Source: Akkermansia sp.
Lineage (GTDB): Bacteria > Verrucomicrobiota > Verrucomicrobiia > Verrucomicrobiales > Akkermansiaceae
Reading direction: 5' to 3'
Length of the DNA stretch: 64,000 bases
NCBI GenBank assembly: GCA_017471985.1
Contig: JAFURE010000014.1
Coordinates: 1-64,000 of the forward strand
This document shows positions 40,275 through 48,694 of this stretch, in pieces. The notes below the pieces were generated by a model. It was not told the DNA's origin, searched no databases, and saw only the letters and a program-made list of their open reading frames with translations. The number at the start of each line of letters is the position of its first letter. Position 1 is the stretch's first letter. The position numbers and the translations under genes were made by a program.

Positions 40275-41954
40275 ATGTCGGAAAAAGATATTAAACTTGC
40301 CGTTGATTTCGGTGTGGCAGAGACTTATGTGGCTGCTGCGTGTGGGGAAAACGTGACCTTGGTACAATTCGGAGGTGCTGCCGGCAGTATTCCATCTGCT
40401 GTTAGTATGAGTACAGATGGGAAGTTGCATTTCGGAGAAGCTGCTGTTGCTCACGGTGCATTGCACCCGGCCGGTTATTGCCTGTCGTACAAGAATATGC
40501 TGGGCTGCCCTGCGCCGGTACTCGGTATGTTTACTGCAGCTGATTTGTTGTGCGAGTTCCTTAAATACCTGAAAGCTCGGGTTGAGGAAAGTTTCGGTCT
40601 GTGCCGTGCTGAGTGTCGCTCTGTCATGCTGACGTGCCCGGTGACTTTTACAGCGGTTCAGAGGCAGGAAATGCGCGCAGCCGCAGAGTCCGCAGGTTTT
40701 GCCGATGTTCGGATGTGTACTGAGCTTCATGCCCTTGCTTCACGTTGGCTGGCTGAGGACGACTCGGAGTCTGCTGTCGAAAGTGCTCTGTTTGTGAACT
40801 GGGATGCCGGACGAATGGAGTGCCGGCTGCTGCAGGCACAGGATGGTGGTCTGGGCTTTGCCCCTCGAGTGGGTTGCTACTTATTATCGGTTGGCTTTGA
40901 GAGTCTGGATGTGCGATTGGCTCGCTATGTCATTGATAAACTGTATCAGGTAAAGGACGTGAATACGCTCTCCTGGCCGGAGTTGCTTACTCGTGTGCGT
41001 GAGCTCAGGTTGCGTTTGATGACTAACCGGGCGGATGACAGTCTGAGCATAGAAATTGGGCGCCAGATGGTGAAAGTATACATCAGTTACGCTGAGTTTA
41101 AAATGATGGCCGATGTGGATATCCTGCGTGCGGCTTCGGCATTGCGTGCTGTGTATAAACGTATTCCTGAATCCGCCAAGCCTAAGGTTATTATGTTGAC
41201 CGGCGAGGCTGTTAACATGCCAGGGGTAACGAAATCAATTACGAACTCGTTGGAGCTGCCCGTTCGATTCAGGCATAATCGTGAGGACATAGCCCTGGAG
41301 GCTGCCGGGTTGCTTATAGATGAAGACGATGTAGACGATGAAGAGTATGAAAACGATGATTTCAATATTGATGTTGAGCTTTTCTGTGCTGTATGGGATG
41401 GAAATGCAGAGAAGGTGCGCGACCTGTTGCGCCGGCCCGGGGCTTCGGCTAACATTATGACCGAGGACGGTACTACGCTGCTGCATGTGGCGGTACAGGC
41501 CGATACAGATGAGTTGGCACAATTGCTTCTGTCCGCCGGAGCCGATCCTAATGTCGTGGATAACATGGGGCTGACGCCGCTCTGGAATGCCGTGAGTACT
41601 GAGCACTGGGATTGCGCCGGGCAATTGATTAAGTGGGGGGCCGATGTAAACGCCAAGGATAGTGATGGCTGGACCTTACTTCACCGTGCCGCGGCCAACA
41701 ATCATCTGCAGGTACTGGAGGTATTGCTGACAATACGTAATTTGGATGTGAACTGTACCAACGATGAAAACGAGACCGCTTTGTATATTGCGGCTGCAGC
41801 CGGAAATTGTCAGGCCGTTGAGCAGATTCTGGAAGTTCCGGGAGTTGACCTGAGTATTCGTGACAACTCCCTGGGCTTTACTGCACTTGAGGTGGCGGAT
41901 TTCAATAATCACGTTAGTTGTGTTGAGCTGCTGCGCGCAGCAGAGGCCCGCTGA
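40275..41954 (+). CDS. Hsp70-like ATPase-fold protein fused to ankyrin repeats (first copy)
   Basis: 559 aa. Residues 5-365 follow the Hsp70/actin order: phosphate-1 region IKLAVDFGVAETYVAA (6-21), DnaK-like GKLHFGEAAVAHG (about 52), VMLTCPVTFTAVQRQEMRAAAESAGF (about 118) and the adenosine motif KVIMLTGEAVNMPGV (about 304). The phosphate-1 loop lacks the usual T/S, and the phosphate-2 loop reads NWDAGRMEC rather than DxGGGT, so ATP hydrolysis is doubtful. An acidic linker (about 350-370) leads to about five ankyrin repeats to the C-terminus (GTTLLHVAVQADTDELAQLLLSAGADPNV ...). No substrate-binding domain, no signal peptide. Confidence 0.85.
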   Translation: MSEKDIKLAVDFGVAETYVAAACGENVTLVQFGGAAGSIPSAVSMSTDGKLHFGEAAVAHGALHPAGYCLSYKNMLGCPAPVLGMFTAADLLCEFLKYLKARVEESFGLCRAECRSVMLTCPVTFTAVQRQEMRAAAESAGFADVRMCTELHALASRWLAEDDSESAVESALFVNWDAGRMECRLLQAQDGGLGFAPRVGCYLLSVGFESLDVRLARYVIDKLYQVKDVNTLSWPELLTRVRELRLRLMTNRADDSLSIEIGRQMVKVYISYAEFKMMADVDILRAASALRAVYKRIPESAKPKVIMLTGEAVNMPGVTKSITNSLELPVRFRHNREDIALEAAGLLIDEDDVDDEEYENDDFNIDVELFCAVWDGNAEKVRDLLRRPGASANIMTEDGTTLLHVAVQADTDELAQLLLSAGADPNVVDNMGLTPLWNAVSTEHWDCAGQLIKWGADVNAKDSDGWTLLHRAAANNHLQVLEVLLTIRNLDVNCTNDENETALYIAAAAGNCQAVEQILEVPGVDLSIRDNSLGFTALEVADFNNHVSCVELLRAAEAR

Positions 41955-41981
41955 GGATAAACAGAACAAAAATATCGAACA

Positions 41982-43685
41982 ATGAAAAAAGAAACAGTTA
42001 CCATAGCTATAGACTTTGGCACAAGCAAGACTCAGGTCTGCGGAGAGAAGCCCGGTGAGAGAATGTATGAATTCTGTTTCGGGATGAGCGATGGTCGGGT
42101 GCCGACCTCCGTGTTGCTGACGTCTGATGGCAGGTTGCTCTTTGGAGATGATGCTGAAGCCATGGCTTGTATCTGCCCCGATGGGTATTGCAGCAATTTT
42201 AAAAATCAGCTGGGAAATCCTGCGCCCATTCTCGGTGAATTCCGTGCCCGAAAGTTGGTAGAGCTTTTTCTTGCCTATCTGCTGGAGAAGGTATGTGAGG
42301 ATGTATACATGCAGGACGCCGAAATTACTAAAGTTGTGATGACTTATCCGCTGGCGTTCAGCCCGCAACAGAAGGCTGAGCTTTGTTGTGCAGCACTCAG
42401 CGCCGGCTGGCGGAATGTATGCCTGGTATCTGAGCCTGAGGCCTACGGAGCAACATACAGTTTTACCCAAACGTCGAAGGCGTTCAAACGAGCTGCCATC
42501 ATTGTGAACTGGGGCGCCGGTTGTGCAGAAGTTGCCCATGTGGTTCGCGCTGATAACGGCGACATAGTTGTTCGCGCCAAATACTCTGTAAATGATAGCT
42601 CCGCTGAAGTTCTGGACGATAAATTACAAAAATTGGTGGAGAGTGCATTGAAAAAGAACAGGGTCGATGTGGAGGTCCTGTCTGCCGCGCCGTTCAGAGA
42701 GGACGTACGTGAGTTAAAGAACCGCCTGTGTGCTGTGAATTACAAGACGTACGAGAATGATCAAAGCAAGGAATTGATTTTCAGTCATGTCCATCAGGGA
42801 CTTGTCTATACTGCAGGCGTACGTTATGTCGACTGGCTTGCCGACATCAGCAACTGCGTGGGATATATCAAAGATGGCGTGGTGGGGCTGATGAAGAAAG
42901 CGGCTGCAAAAGAACGAGCGGAAATGGTGTTGCTTACCGGCGGAATGGGCTTATCGGAGATTGTCAGTTATCTTGTTGCCAAAAAGGTTCCAACGGAGGC
43001 TGCCGGCTACTACGATGTCGAGGTTCTCAAAACAAGGAGATGGGCCTGTTATAACCCCTCCACCCGAGTGCTTGACAGCAGTTACCCGGCTGCTATTCTG
43101 ATAGGTGCCTTATTGCTTGCACGACTGCGCCGCCCCGAGGCGGTTCCCACTCAGCCAATCAATGATTCCGATGTTATCTTACCCCCGCCCCCCTCTGCGT
43201 CAAAAGTTGATAAACCTGAGATTTTCAGGGCTGTAGCGACAGACGACGTGCAGGAGTTGCAGCGACTTATTGATTCCGGGGCGAATGTCAACATGGTGGG
43301 CAAGTATGGAGCTACACCCTTGTGGCATGCAGTGGAAAGAGGCTATTTAGATTGTGTACGTTTGCTGTTAAGTGCCGGTGCTACCCCGGATATTGCTGAC
43401 CGAAATGGTGTAACCGTGCTTCAGAAAGCGATTAAGGAAAATCGCCCGGATTGCCTGAGAGAGCTTATTGCCGCCGGGGCTGATGTTAACCGTTGCAATA
43501 ATAATGGCTGGCAACCCCTTTGGTATGCCGCATACAAGGGCCATGCGGAATGTGTGCAGAACTTACTCGCGGCTCGGGGGATTAAGGCTGATGAAAAGAA
43601 TGCCTACGGCATAACTCCGCTCAGTGTTGCCCTTAAATATGGGCACAGGGAATGCGTGCGCCTGATTAGGAATCACTTGAAATAA
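41982..43685 (+). CDS. Hsp70-like ATPase-fold protein fused to ankyrin repeats (second copy)
   Basis: 567 aa, paralogue of the gene 27 nt upstream and in the same operon. Phosphate-1 VTIAIDFGTSKTQVCGE (5-21) is canonical here; phosphate-2 IIVNWGAGCAEVAHV (about 177-191) is not (N-W-G-A-G for D-L-G-G-G). Adenosine motif VLLTGGMGLSEIVSYLVAKKV (about 312-332). A Pro/Ser linker (about 395-412) precedes four or so ankyrin repeats (ATDDVQELQRLIDSGANVNMV ... LLSAGATPDIADRNG). The difference in loop conservation between the two copies suggests distinct roles, perhaps a heterodimer. Known Hsp70s use a beta-sandwich in place of the ankyrins. Confidence 0.85.
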   Translation: MKKETVTIAIDFGTSKTQVCGEKPGERMYEFCFGMSDGRVPTSVLLTSDGRLLFGDDAEAMACICPDGYCSNFKNQLGNPAPILGEFRARKLVELFLAYLLEKVCEDVYMQDAEITKVVMTYPLAFSPQQKAELCCAALSAGWRNVCLVSEPEAYGATYSFTQTSKAFKRAAIIVNWGAGCAEVAHVVRADNGDIVVRAKYSVNDSSAEVLDDKLQKLVESALKKNRVDVEVLSAAPFREDVRELKNRLCAVNYKTYENDQSKELIFSHVHQGLVYTAGVRYVDWLADISNCVGYIKDGVVGLMKKAAAKERAEMVLLTGGMGLSEIVSYLVAKKVPTEAAGYYDVEVLKTRRWACYNPSTRVLDSSYPAAILIGALLLARLRRPEAVPTQPINDSDVILPPPPSASKVDKPEIFRAVATDDVQELQRLIDSGANVNMVGKYGATPLWHAVERGYLDCVRLLLSAGATPDIADRNGVTVLQKAIKENRPDCLRELIAAGADVNRCNNNGWQPLWYAAYKGHAECVQNLLAARGIKADEKNAYGITPLSVALKYGHRECVRLIRNHLK

Positions 43686-43719
43686 TCGCCTGCATGGTGA
43701 GCCTGTAGTGAATGGCTTT

Positions 43720-43755
43720 CTCCGGTATACTCTCCATGAGTATGCCGGAGTTTTT
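43720..43755 (+). terminator. Terminator after Hsp70-ankyrin pair
   Basis: A 13-bp stem CTCCGGTATACTC / GAGTATGCCGGAG (one G-U), 5-nt loop, five T. Confidence 0.9.
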
Positions 43756-43788
43756 ATACCTACATACCCGGCAAGATATAAATTTGTC

Positions 43789-43816
43789 TTGACAATCAGA
43801 TGGCAGAGAGTAGAAT
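43789..43816 (+). promoter_or_regulatory. aspS promoter
   Basis: TTGACA (43789-43794), 16-nt spacer, TAGAAT (43811-43816); leader about 57 nt. Confidence 0.8.
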
Positions 43817-43879
43817 CTTGGCCGCTTCGGCTCCGTGTGCGTGCGCAGCCGACCGTAATCATTATCAAGCATCAATATT

Positions 43880-45730
43880 ATGAACAGTTACCGTACCCAT
43901 ACGTGCGATGAGCTCCGCCTTTCTGATGTCGACAAGCAGGTAACGCTTGTTGGCTGGGTGGATACCGTTCGCGACCACGGTGGTGTGATTTTTATCGACC
44001 TTCGTGACCGCGCTGGCAAAACTCAGGTTGTTTTCCACCCCGAGAATAATGCTCAGCTTGCTAATGATGCCGAGAATCTGCGCGTGGAGTCCGTCATTCA
44101 GGTGACCGGCAAAGTGGTTGCCCGCTTGAAGACTGATGAGGTGGACGCCACCAACCCCGACCTGGCTACCGGTGAGATTGAGGTGGATGCCGCCGCTATG
44201 ACCGTGCTTAACCGCGCTGCAGTGCTTCCCTTCCAGCTTGACCGCAATATCGCCAACGAGGATATTCGTCTGAAGTACCGTTTCCTCGACCTCCGCCGCA
44301 CCCCCATGCAGCGCAACATGATTCTGCGTCACCGCATTACCAAGACCATGCGCGACTATCTCGACGAGCAGGGCTTTCTCGAGATTGAGACCCCCATTCT
44401 GTCCAAGAGCACTCCCGAGGGTGCCCGCGACTTCCTGGTTCCCAGCCGTCTGAACCCCGGTACCTTCTACGCCCTGCCGCAGGCTCCCCAGCAGTACAAG
44501 CAGCTGCTCATGGTTGCCGGTATGGAGAAGTATTTCCAGGTTGCCCGTTGCTTCCGCGACGAGGACCTGCGCGCTGACCGTCAGCCCGAGTTCACTCAGA
44601 TTGATATCGAGGCCTCCTTCATTACCCCCGAGGATGTGTATGCATGGATTGAGAACATGCTCAAGCGCGTGTTCAAGGAATCCGTCGGCCGCGATATCGT
44701 GACTCCTTTCCCCCGCATGACCTGGAAGGACGCCATGGACCAGTACGGTTCCGACAAGCCCGAGCGTCGCTTCGAAATGAAGATTACGGATTGCTCAGAC
44801 ATCTTCGCTAACAGCGAGTTCCGCGTGTTCTCCGGTGCTATTGCCAATGGCGGCGTGGTGAAGGCCATTAATGCCAAGGGCTTCAACCCCTCCGTCGGTC
44901 AGGTGGACTCCCTCACTCAGACCGCCGTTGAGGCCGGTGCTAAGGGGCTTGCTTACATTAAAGTGCGCGACGTCGCTAACACCAAGGAGTGGAAGAGCCC
45001 CATTACCAAGCGCCTTTCTCAGGCTGAGATAGATGCCCTCGTTGAGCGCCTGAACATCGAGAGCGGCGACTGCATCTTCTTCGCTGCCGGCGAGTGGGAG
45101 CAGAGCTGCACCATCCTTGGTCGTGTGCGTCTGGCCTGTGGTGAGTTCATGGAGCTGCTTAAGGGCAATACCGACATCGACCTCTTCTGGGTGAACCGCT
45201 TCCCCCTGTTTGGCTGGGACGCCGAGGAGCAGCGTTTCTGCGCTGTGCACCACCCCTTTACCCGCCCCGTACCCGAGGACGTGGAGAAGGTGCTCAAGGG
45301 CGAGATTTCCACCGACCTGTGTGCAGAGGCCTACGACGTTATCTTCAACGGTAATGAGCTGGGCGGCGGTTCAATTCGAATTCACGAGAAGGACCTGCAG
45401 GACGCCACCTTCCGCGCCCTTGGTCTGGACGACGCCACCATTGAGGAGCAGTTCGGTCACCTGCTGGCTGCCTTCTCCTTCGGTGCACCGCCCCACGGTG
45501 GTCTGGCCCTCGGTCTGGATCGCGTCGTCATGCTCATCGGGCAGTGCGAGTCCATCCGCGAGGTGATTGCGTTCCCCAAGAACAACCGTGGTGCCGACCT
45601 CATGAGCGAATCTCCCGCTCCGGCAGAGCCCAACCAGCTGCGCGATATCCACATTCAGGTCAAGCTGCCCGAGAAACTTCGCCTGAAGCTCGAGGCCGAG
45701 AAAGCCGCTGCTGCAGAGCAGGGGGAGTAA
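43880..45730 (+). CDS. aspS: Aspartyl-tRNA synthetase
   Basis: 616 aa, bacterial-type AspRS. An OB-fold anticodon domain (LVGWVDTVRDHGGVIFIDLRDR, about 22-43). Class II motif 1 around residues 165-180, motif 2 FRDEDLRADRQPEFTQIDIE (about 222-241), a GAD insertion domain (about 290-425), and motif 3 GGLALGLDRVVML (about 538-550). Ends with a charged tail rich in Lys/Glu/Ala. It could be discriminating or, if asparaginyl-tRNA synthetase is missing, non-discriminating; not decided here. Own promoter and terminator. Confidence 0.98.
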   Translation: MNSYRTHTCDELRLSDVDKQVTLVGWVDTVRDHGGVIFIDLRDRAGKTQVVFHPENNAQLANDAENLRVESVIQVTGKVVARLKTDEVDATNPDLATGEIEVDAAAMTVLNRAAVLPFQLDRNIANEDIRLKYRFLDLRRTPMQRNMILRHRITKTMRDYLDEQGFLEIETPILSKSTPEGARDFLVPSRLNPGTFYALPQAPQQYKQLLMVAGMEKYFQVARCFRDEDLRADRQPEFTQIDIEASFITPEDVYAWIENMLKRVFKESVGRDIVTPFPRMTWKDAMDQYGSDKPERRFEMKITDCSDIFANSEFRVFSGAIANGGVVKAINAKGFNPSVGQVDSLTQTAVEAGAKGLAYIKVRDVANTKEWKSPITKRLSQAEIDALVERLNIESGDCIFFAAGEWEQSCTILGRVRLACGEFMELLKGNTDIDLFWVNRFPLFGWDAEEQRFCAVHHPFTRPVPEDVEKVLKGEISTDLCAEAYDVIFNGNELGGGSIRIHEKDLQDATFRALGLDDATIEEQFGHLLAAFSFGAPPHGGLALGLDRVVMLIGQCESIREVIAFPKNNRGADLMSESPAPAEPNQLRDIHIQVKLPEKLRLKLEAEKAAAAEQGE

Positions 45731-45762
45731 AGGTATAACAATTTGATAACCGGGCAGGGTAG

Positions 45763-45795
45763 TTGTTTGCTACCCTGCCTGATTTTGTTTTCCGG
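45763..45795 (+). terminator. Terminator after aspS
   Basis: Stem GGCAGGGTAG / CTACCCTGCC, 7-nt loop, then TGATTTTGTTTT. Confidence 0.8.
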
Positions 45796-45848
45796 TTTGG
45801 TATGTCGCGATAATAAATATTATTTTTCAATACTGAACTATTTTCTGC

Positions 45849-45877
45849 TTGACCAAGCCCTGTAAAAAAGCTAGGAT
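45849..45877 (+). promoter_or_regulatory. Promoter of glycine-zipper lipoprotein gene
   Basis: TTGACC (45849-45854), 17-nt spacer, TAGGAT (45872-45877). Confidence 0.8.
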
Positions 45878-45893
45878 TACACCGTGACGAGGG

Positions 45894-45920
45894 GTGCTGG
45901 TAGCGCCCGCTACCGGGCAC
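45894..45920 (+). other. 5'-leader hairpin of lipoprotein mRNA
   Basis: GTGC-T-GGTAGC-(gccc)-GCTACC-GG-GCAC folds into a strong interrupted stem about 10 nt after the predicted transcription start. No U run follows. Likely an mRNA-stabilising element, as on abundant outer-membrane lipoprotein or porin transcripts (inference). Confidence 0.5.
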
Positions 45921-45949
45921 AAATTATTAACATATTAATATTCAAAGTT

Positions 45950-46426
45950 ATGAAAAAAACTGTAGTTCTTCTTCTGGCCGCTGCCCTGGGGCTTTCCTCC
46001 TGCGCATGGGATTCCAGCTATGCCTCTGTTTCTTCCAACAAAATCGGCGTAACTCAGCAGGTTCTGCCTGCCACTGTGATTTCTGCCTACGAGGTGAAGG
46101 GTGAGACCTCCTCTACCGCTAAGAATCTCGGTACCGGTATCGGTGCTGTTCTGGGTGCCGGCGCCGGTCAGATGCTCGGCGGTGGCTCCGGTCGTATTGT
46201 TTCCGCTGCCGGTTTCGGTGTAGCCGGTGCTCTTGCCGGTCGTTACCTGACCGACTCCATGGGTAACACCCGCTGCCAGCGCGTAACCGTGAAGGTTGAC
46301 GGCAAGAATGGCCCCACCTACTCCTTCGTACAGCCCGTTTACAAGGAGTTCGGTCCGCTCTCTCCCGGCATGCACGGCAACTATCATCACGGTTCCGATG
46401 CCCACTTCACCCCCGATGGGTATTGA
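45950..46426 (+). CDS. Glycine-zipper outer-membrane lipoprotein
   Basis: 158 aa from the ATG at 45950 (MKKTVVLLLAAALGLSSCAW). Lipobox GLSSC, lipid-modified Cys18. A glycine-zipper segment, LGTGIGAVLGAGAGQMLGGG then IVSAAGFGVAGALAGRY (about 62-100), resembles the SlyB/Rick_17kDa group. Codon use is strongly biased to C/T-ending optimal codons, like ribosomal genes here, so the protein is probably abundant. Own promoter, leader hairpin and terminator. Confidence 0.85.
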   Translation: MKKTVVLLLAAALGLSSCAWDSSYASVSSNKIGVTQQVLPATVISAYEVKGETSSTAKNLGTGIGAVLGAGAGQMLGGGSGRIVSAAGFGVAGALAGRYLTDSMGNTRCQRVTVKVDGKNGPTYSFVQPVYKEFGPLSPGMHGNYHHGSDAHFTPDGY

Positions 46427-46452
46427 TTTTTTAGTCTGGCAAACATCATGTT

Positions 46453-46492
46453 CGGGCAGAGAGGTTAACCTCTCTGTCCGGTTTGTTTTTTT
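46453..46492 (+). terminator. Terminator after lipoprotein gene
   Basis: A 12-bp stem CGGGCAGAGAGG / CCTCTCTGTCCG (one G-U), TTAA loop, then GTTTG and seven T. Confidence 0.9.
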
Positions 46493-46541
46493 GAGCACCG
46501 ACAAGTTCTTGTGGTAAGGGGCTGCATGAATCAGAATTGGC

Positions 46542-46569
46542 TTGCTTATCTCTGAGCTTTGTATATAAT
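46542..46569 (+). promoter_or_regulatory. Promoter of polysaccharide cluster (leaderless GTG)
   Basis: TTGCTT (46542-46547), 16-nt spacer, perfect TATAAT (46564-46569), seven bases, GTG at 46577. An alternative TTG start at 46559 would overlap the -10 box and could not be transcribed. Confidence 0.75.
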
Positions 46570-46576
46570 TAAAAAC

Positions 46577-47485
46577 GTGATAGATAACTCGGATTTCATA
46601 CGCTCGGTTTCTGGCAAACGTTGTAGAATTCAACGGAACTTTGTACGTGCGTGCAGAGTTCTCGCCAGAATGTTTCCATCCCGAATTCCGGCCAAAGAAA
46701 AGAGCGCTGGTGATTATACGTACCTTACCATCTGTAAAAAGTCTGCATTGGACATGGTAGAGGCGTCGTTGTTTAGTTTGTATCGTAATTCTGAAGTTGT
46801 GCCTTCTCGAGTTGTCATTGTGTCCGATGGTTCCTGGGAGCCGGAATATGGTGTTCGATATTTCCGAAAGCGGGGGCTCCAAGTGGAATGTCTGACTTGG
46901 AAGCACTGTGCGGATTTTTATCGAAATACTCTGCCTGAACTAACAACCTGGGCTGAAAAGCACATCTGGGGGAAGAAGATGGCTGCCATTCTTTATCTTT
47001 CAGAGACAGATAGGGTGCTTTTCTCTGACCCTGATGTTTTGTGGTATGCAGATCCTCTGGATGCAAAAGAATGGAACACCACGATTTTTAAAATATCTAT
47101 CGACTGTTGTCATAGCTATGACCCTCATTTTATTAAAGCCTCGGGTTCAGAGTACTTGTATGATACGCAAGAACCGATAAATTGTGGCGTTGTTTTCATT
47201 CATGGTGGCATGAAAATGCTGAATGATAAAGCGCTCGAATGTATTCGCTATCAGGCTGAACATTGTGGGAATTTCGCAGAGCAAACCGTGTTTGCTATCA
47301 TGGACCGTCAATATGATAACAGGTGGAGTCGCGAGGAAATCGTATCAGCCATTGATGATGTGGTGCAGCCTCTGTTTTCCAAGACTATAATGTACCCGAA
47401 TACTGCCGCTAGGCATTACCTGTGGCGTCTCAAATGGATTTACTGGATTGAGTATTTTAAGATGAGGCTGTCCGGAAAAAAGTAG
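46577..47485 (+). CDS. GT-A-fold glycosyltransferase-like protein
   Basis: 302 aa from the GTG at 46577, chosen because the -10 box ends 7 nt before it. Nucleotide-sugar transferase features: YLTICKKSALDMVEASLFSLYRN, RVVIVSDGS, KMAAILYLSETDRVLFSDPDVLWYADP (DxD metal motif, about 158-162), and QEPINCGVVFIHGGMKML, close to GT8-like or DUF-type transferases. Cytoplasmic, first gene of the polysaccharide cluster. Sugar specificity unknown. Confidence 0.75.
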   Translation: MIDNSDFIRSVSGKRCRIQRNFVRACRVLARMFPSRIPAKEKSAGDYTYLTICKKSALDMVEASLFSLYRNSEVVPSRVVIVSDGSWEPEYGVRYFRKRGLQVECLTWKHCADFYRNTLPELTTWAEKHIWGKKMAAILYLSETDRVLFSDPDVLWYADPLDAKEWNTTIFKISIDCCHSYDPHFIKASGSEYLYDTQEPINCGVVFIHGGMKMLNDKALECIRYQAEHCGNFAEQTVFAIMDRQYDNRWSREEIVSAIDDVVQPLFSKTIMYPNTAARHYLWRLKWIYWIEYFKMRLSGKK

Positions 47486-47520
47486 TTTTACATCAAAAGT
47501 AAGCAGCAGAGTAGGCTTAT

Positions 47521-48675
47521 ATGAATATTCTCTTCGCGTATATCCACGCTGTAAACCCGATTAAAGGGGGAACTGAGCGCGTGACTTGGGCAGTGGCTAC
47601 TGCCTTGAAGAAAAAAGGCCACTCCGTTTATTTTCTCGCAACGCATGCAATGCAGGCTGATGCGCCTTTTACCGACCAGCCTGAATATATTCTCATAGAT
47701 GCGAAAGCAAGTCACGAAGAGCGCAAGCAGAAGGTTATTACCACATGCCGTGAGTTGAATATTGATGTTGTAATTAATGAATGTGCAGAGGTCGGGTTAA
47801 ATTCTATATTCTCCAATAAAGTGCTCGACGGCGTCAGAGTGATTTCCTGTACACATCTGGATATATATGGATTAGTAAAATATTTCCATAGGCCTAATCC
47901 TCGCTCTGGAATTAAGAGAGCAGTTCTTTCCTTCCTGTCATTTTGTGGAATACAGCCTTACTACTTCAAATATTATAGAAAATATAAGAAAATTTTTAAA
48001 GAAGTAGTACAGGTGTCTGATGCCGTAGTAGTGGTTACACCGGTTATTGCGGAGCAACTGCGGCGTTTTACCGGGGAGAAATCCGCGAGAATCGTTTCCA
48101 TTCTTAATCCACTTACAATTGCATGCGAGCAGCCTCGGTACGATGCTCAGGTAAAGGAAAAAATGCTTCTATATGTCGGGCGTCTTTCTCATACAAAAAA
48201 TGTGGATTTGTTGTTGAAAGCATGGCGAAAAATCTCCAATCGGTATCCGGAATGGAAGCTTGAGATAGCCGGTGATGGGGATGAATGGGAGTATTTACAC
48301 GATCTCGTTGCAAAATATCACATACCACGAGTTCATTTTCATGGCCGGGTTAGCAATCTTTCAGCATTATATTCAAGAGCTGAGTATTTATTATTGCCAT
48401 CTGATTCCGAGTCATTTTCCTGTGTCGTTCTGGAAAGTATGGCATATGGGTGTCATCCAATCGTATTTGACTATCCGTCATCGCCCATAGTTATTCCCAG
48501 TCCTCGATTAGGTACCCGGGTGCGTCGTCGCTCATGTTGGGCGTATGCACGTGCTGTTGCGAACGCGATAGATACCGGTAGGACAAATCGCGAAGAAATG
48601 GATAATGTTGCTCAACATTTGAGTCAATTTGATATGAATAAGATTGTTCTTCAATGGCTTGCTTTGCTGGAGTAA
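47521..48675 (+). CDS. GT4-family glycosyltransferase
   Basis: 384 aa GT-B enzyme. N-domain MNILFAYIHAVNPIKGGTERVTWAVATALKKKGH; C-domain KMLLYVGRLSHTKNVDLLLKAWRKI (about 214-238), LEIAGDGDEWEYL and the donor-binding motif LLLPSDSESFSCVVLESMAYGC (about 290-311, E-x7-E). 36 nt after the preceding gene. Substrate unknown. Confidence 0.92.
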   Translation: MNILFAYIHAVNPIKGGTERVTWAVATALKKKGHSVYFLATHAMQADAPFTDQPEYILIDAKASHEERKQKVITTCRELNIDVVINECAEVGLNSIFSNKVLDGVRVISCTHLDIYGLVKYFHRPNPRSGIKRAVLSFLSFCGIQPYYFKYYRKYKKIFKEVVQVSDAVVVVTPVIAEQLRRFTGEKSARIVSILNPLTIACEQPRYDAQVKEKMLLYVGRLSHTKNVDLLLKAWRKISNRYPEWKLEIAGDGDEWEYLHDLVAKYHIPRVHFHGRVSNLSALYSRAEYLLLPSDSESFSCVVLESMAYGCHPIVFDYPSSPIVIPSPRLGTRVRRRSCWAYARAVANAIDTGRTNREEMDNVAQHLSQFDMNKIVLQWLALLE

Positions 48676-48694
48676 CTATAAACACCTCCTGAAC

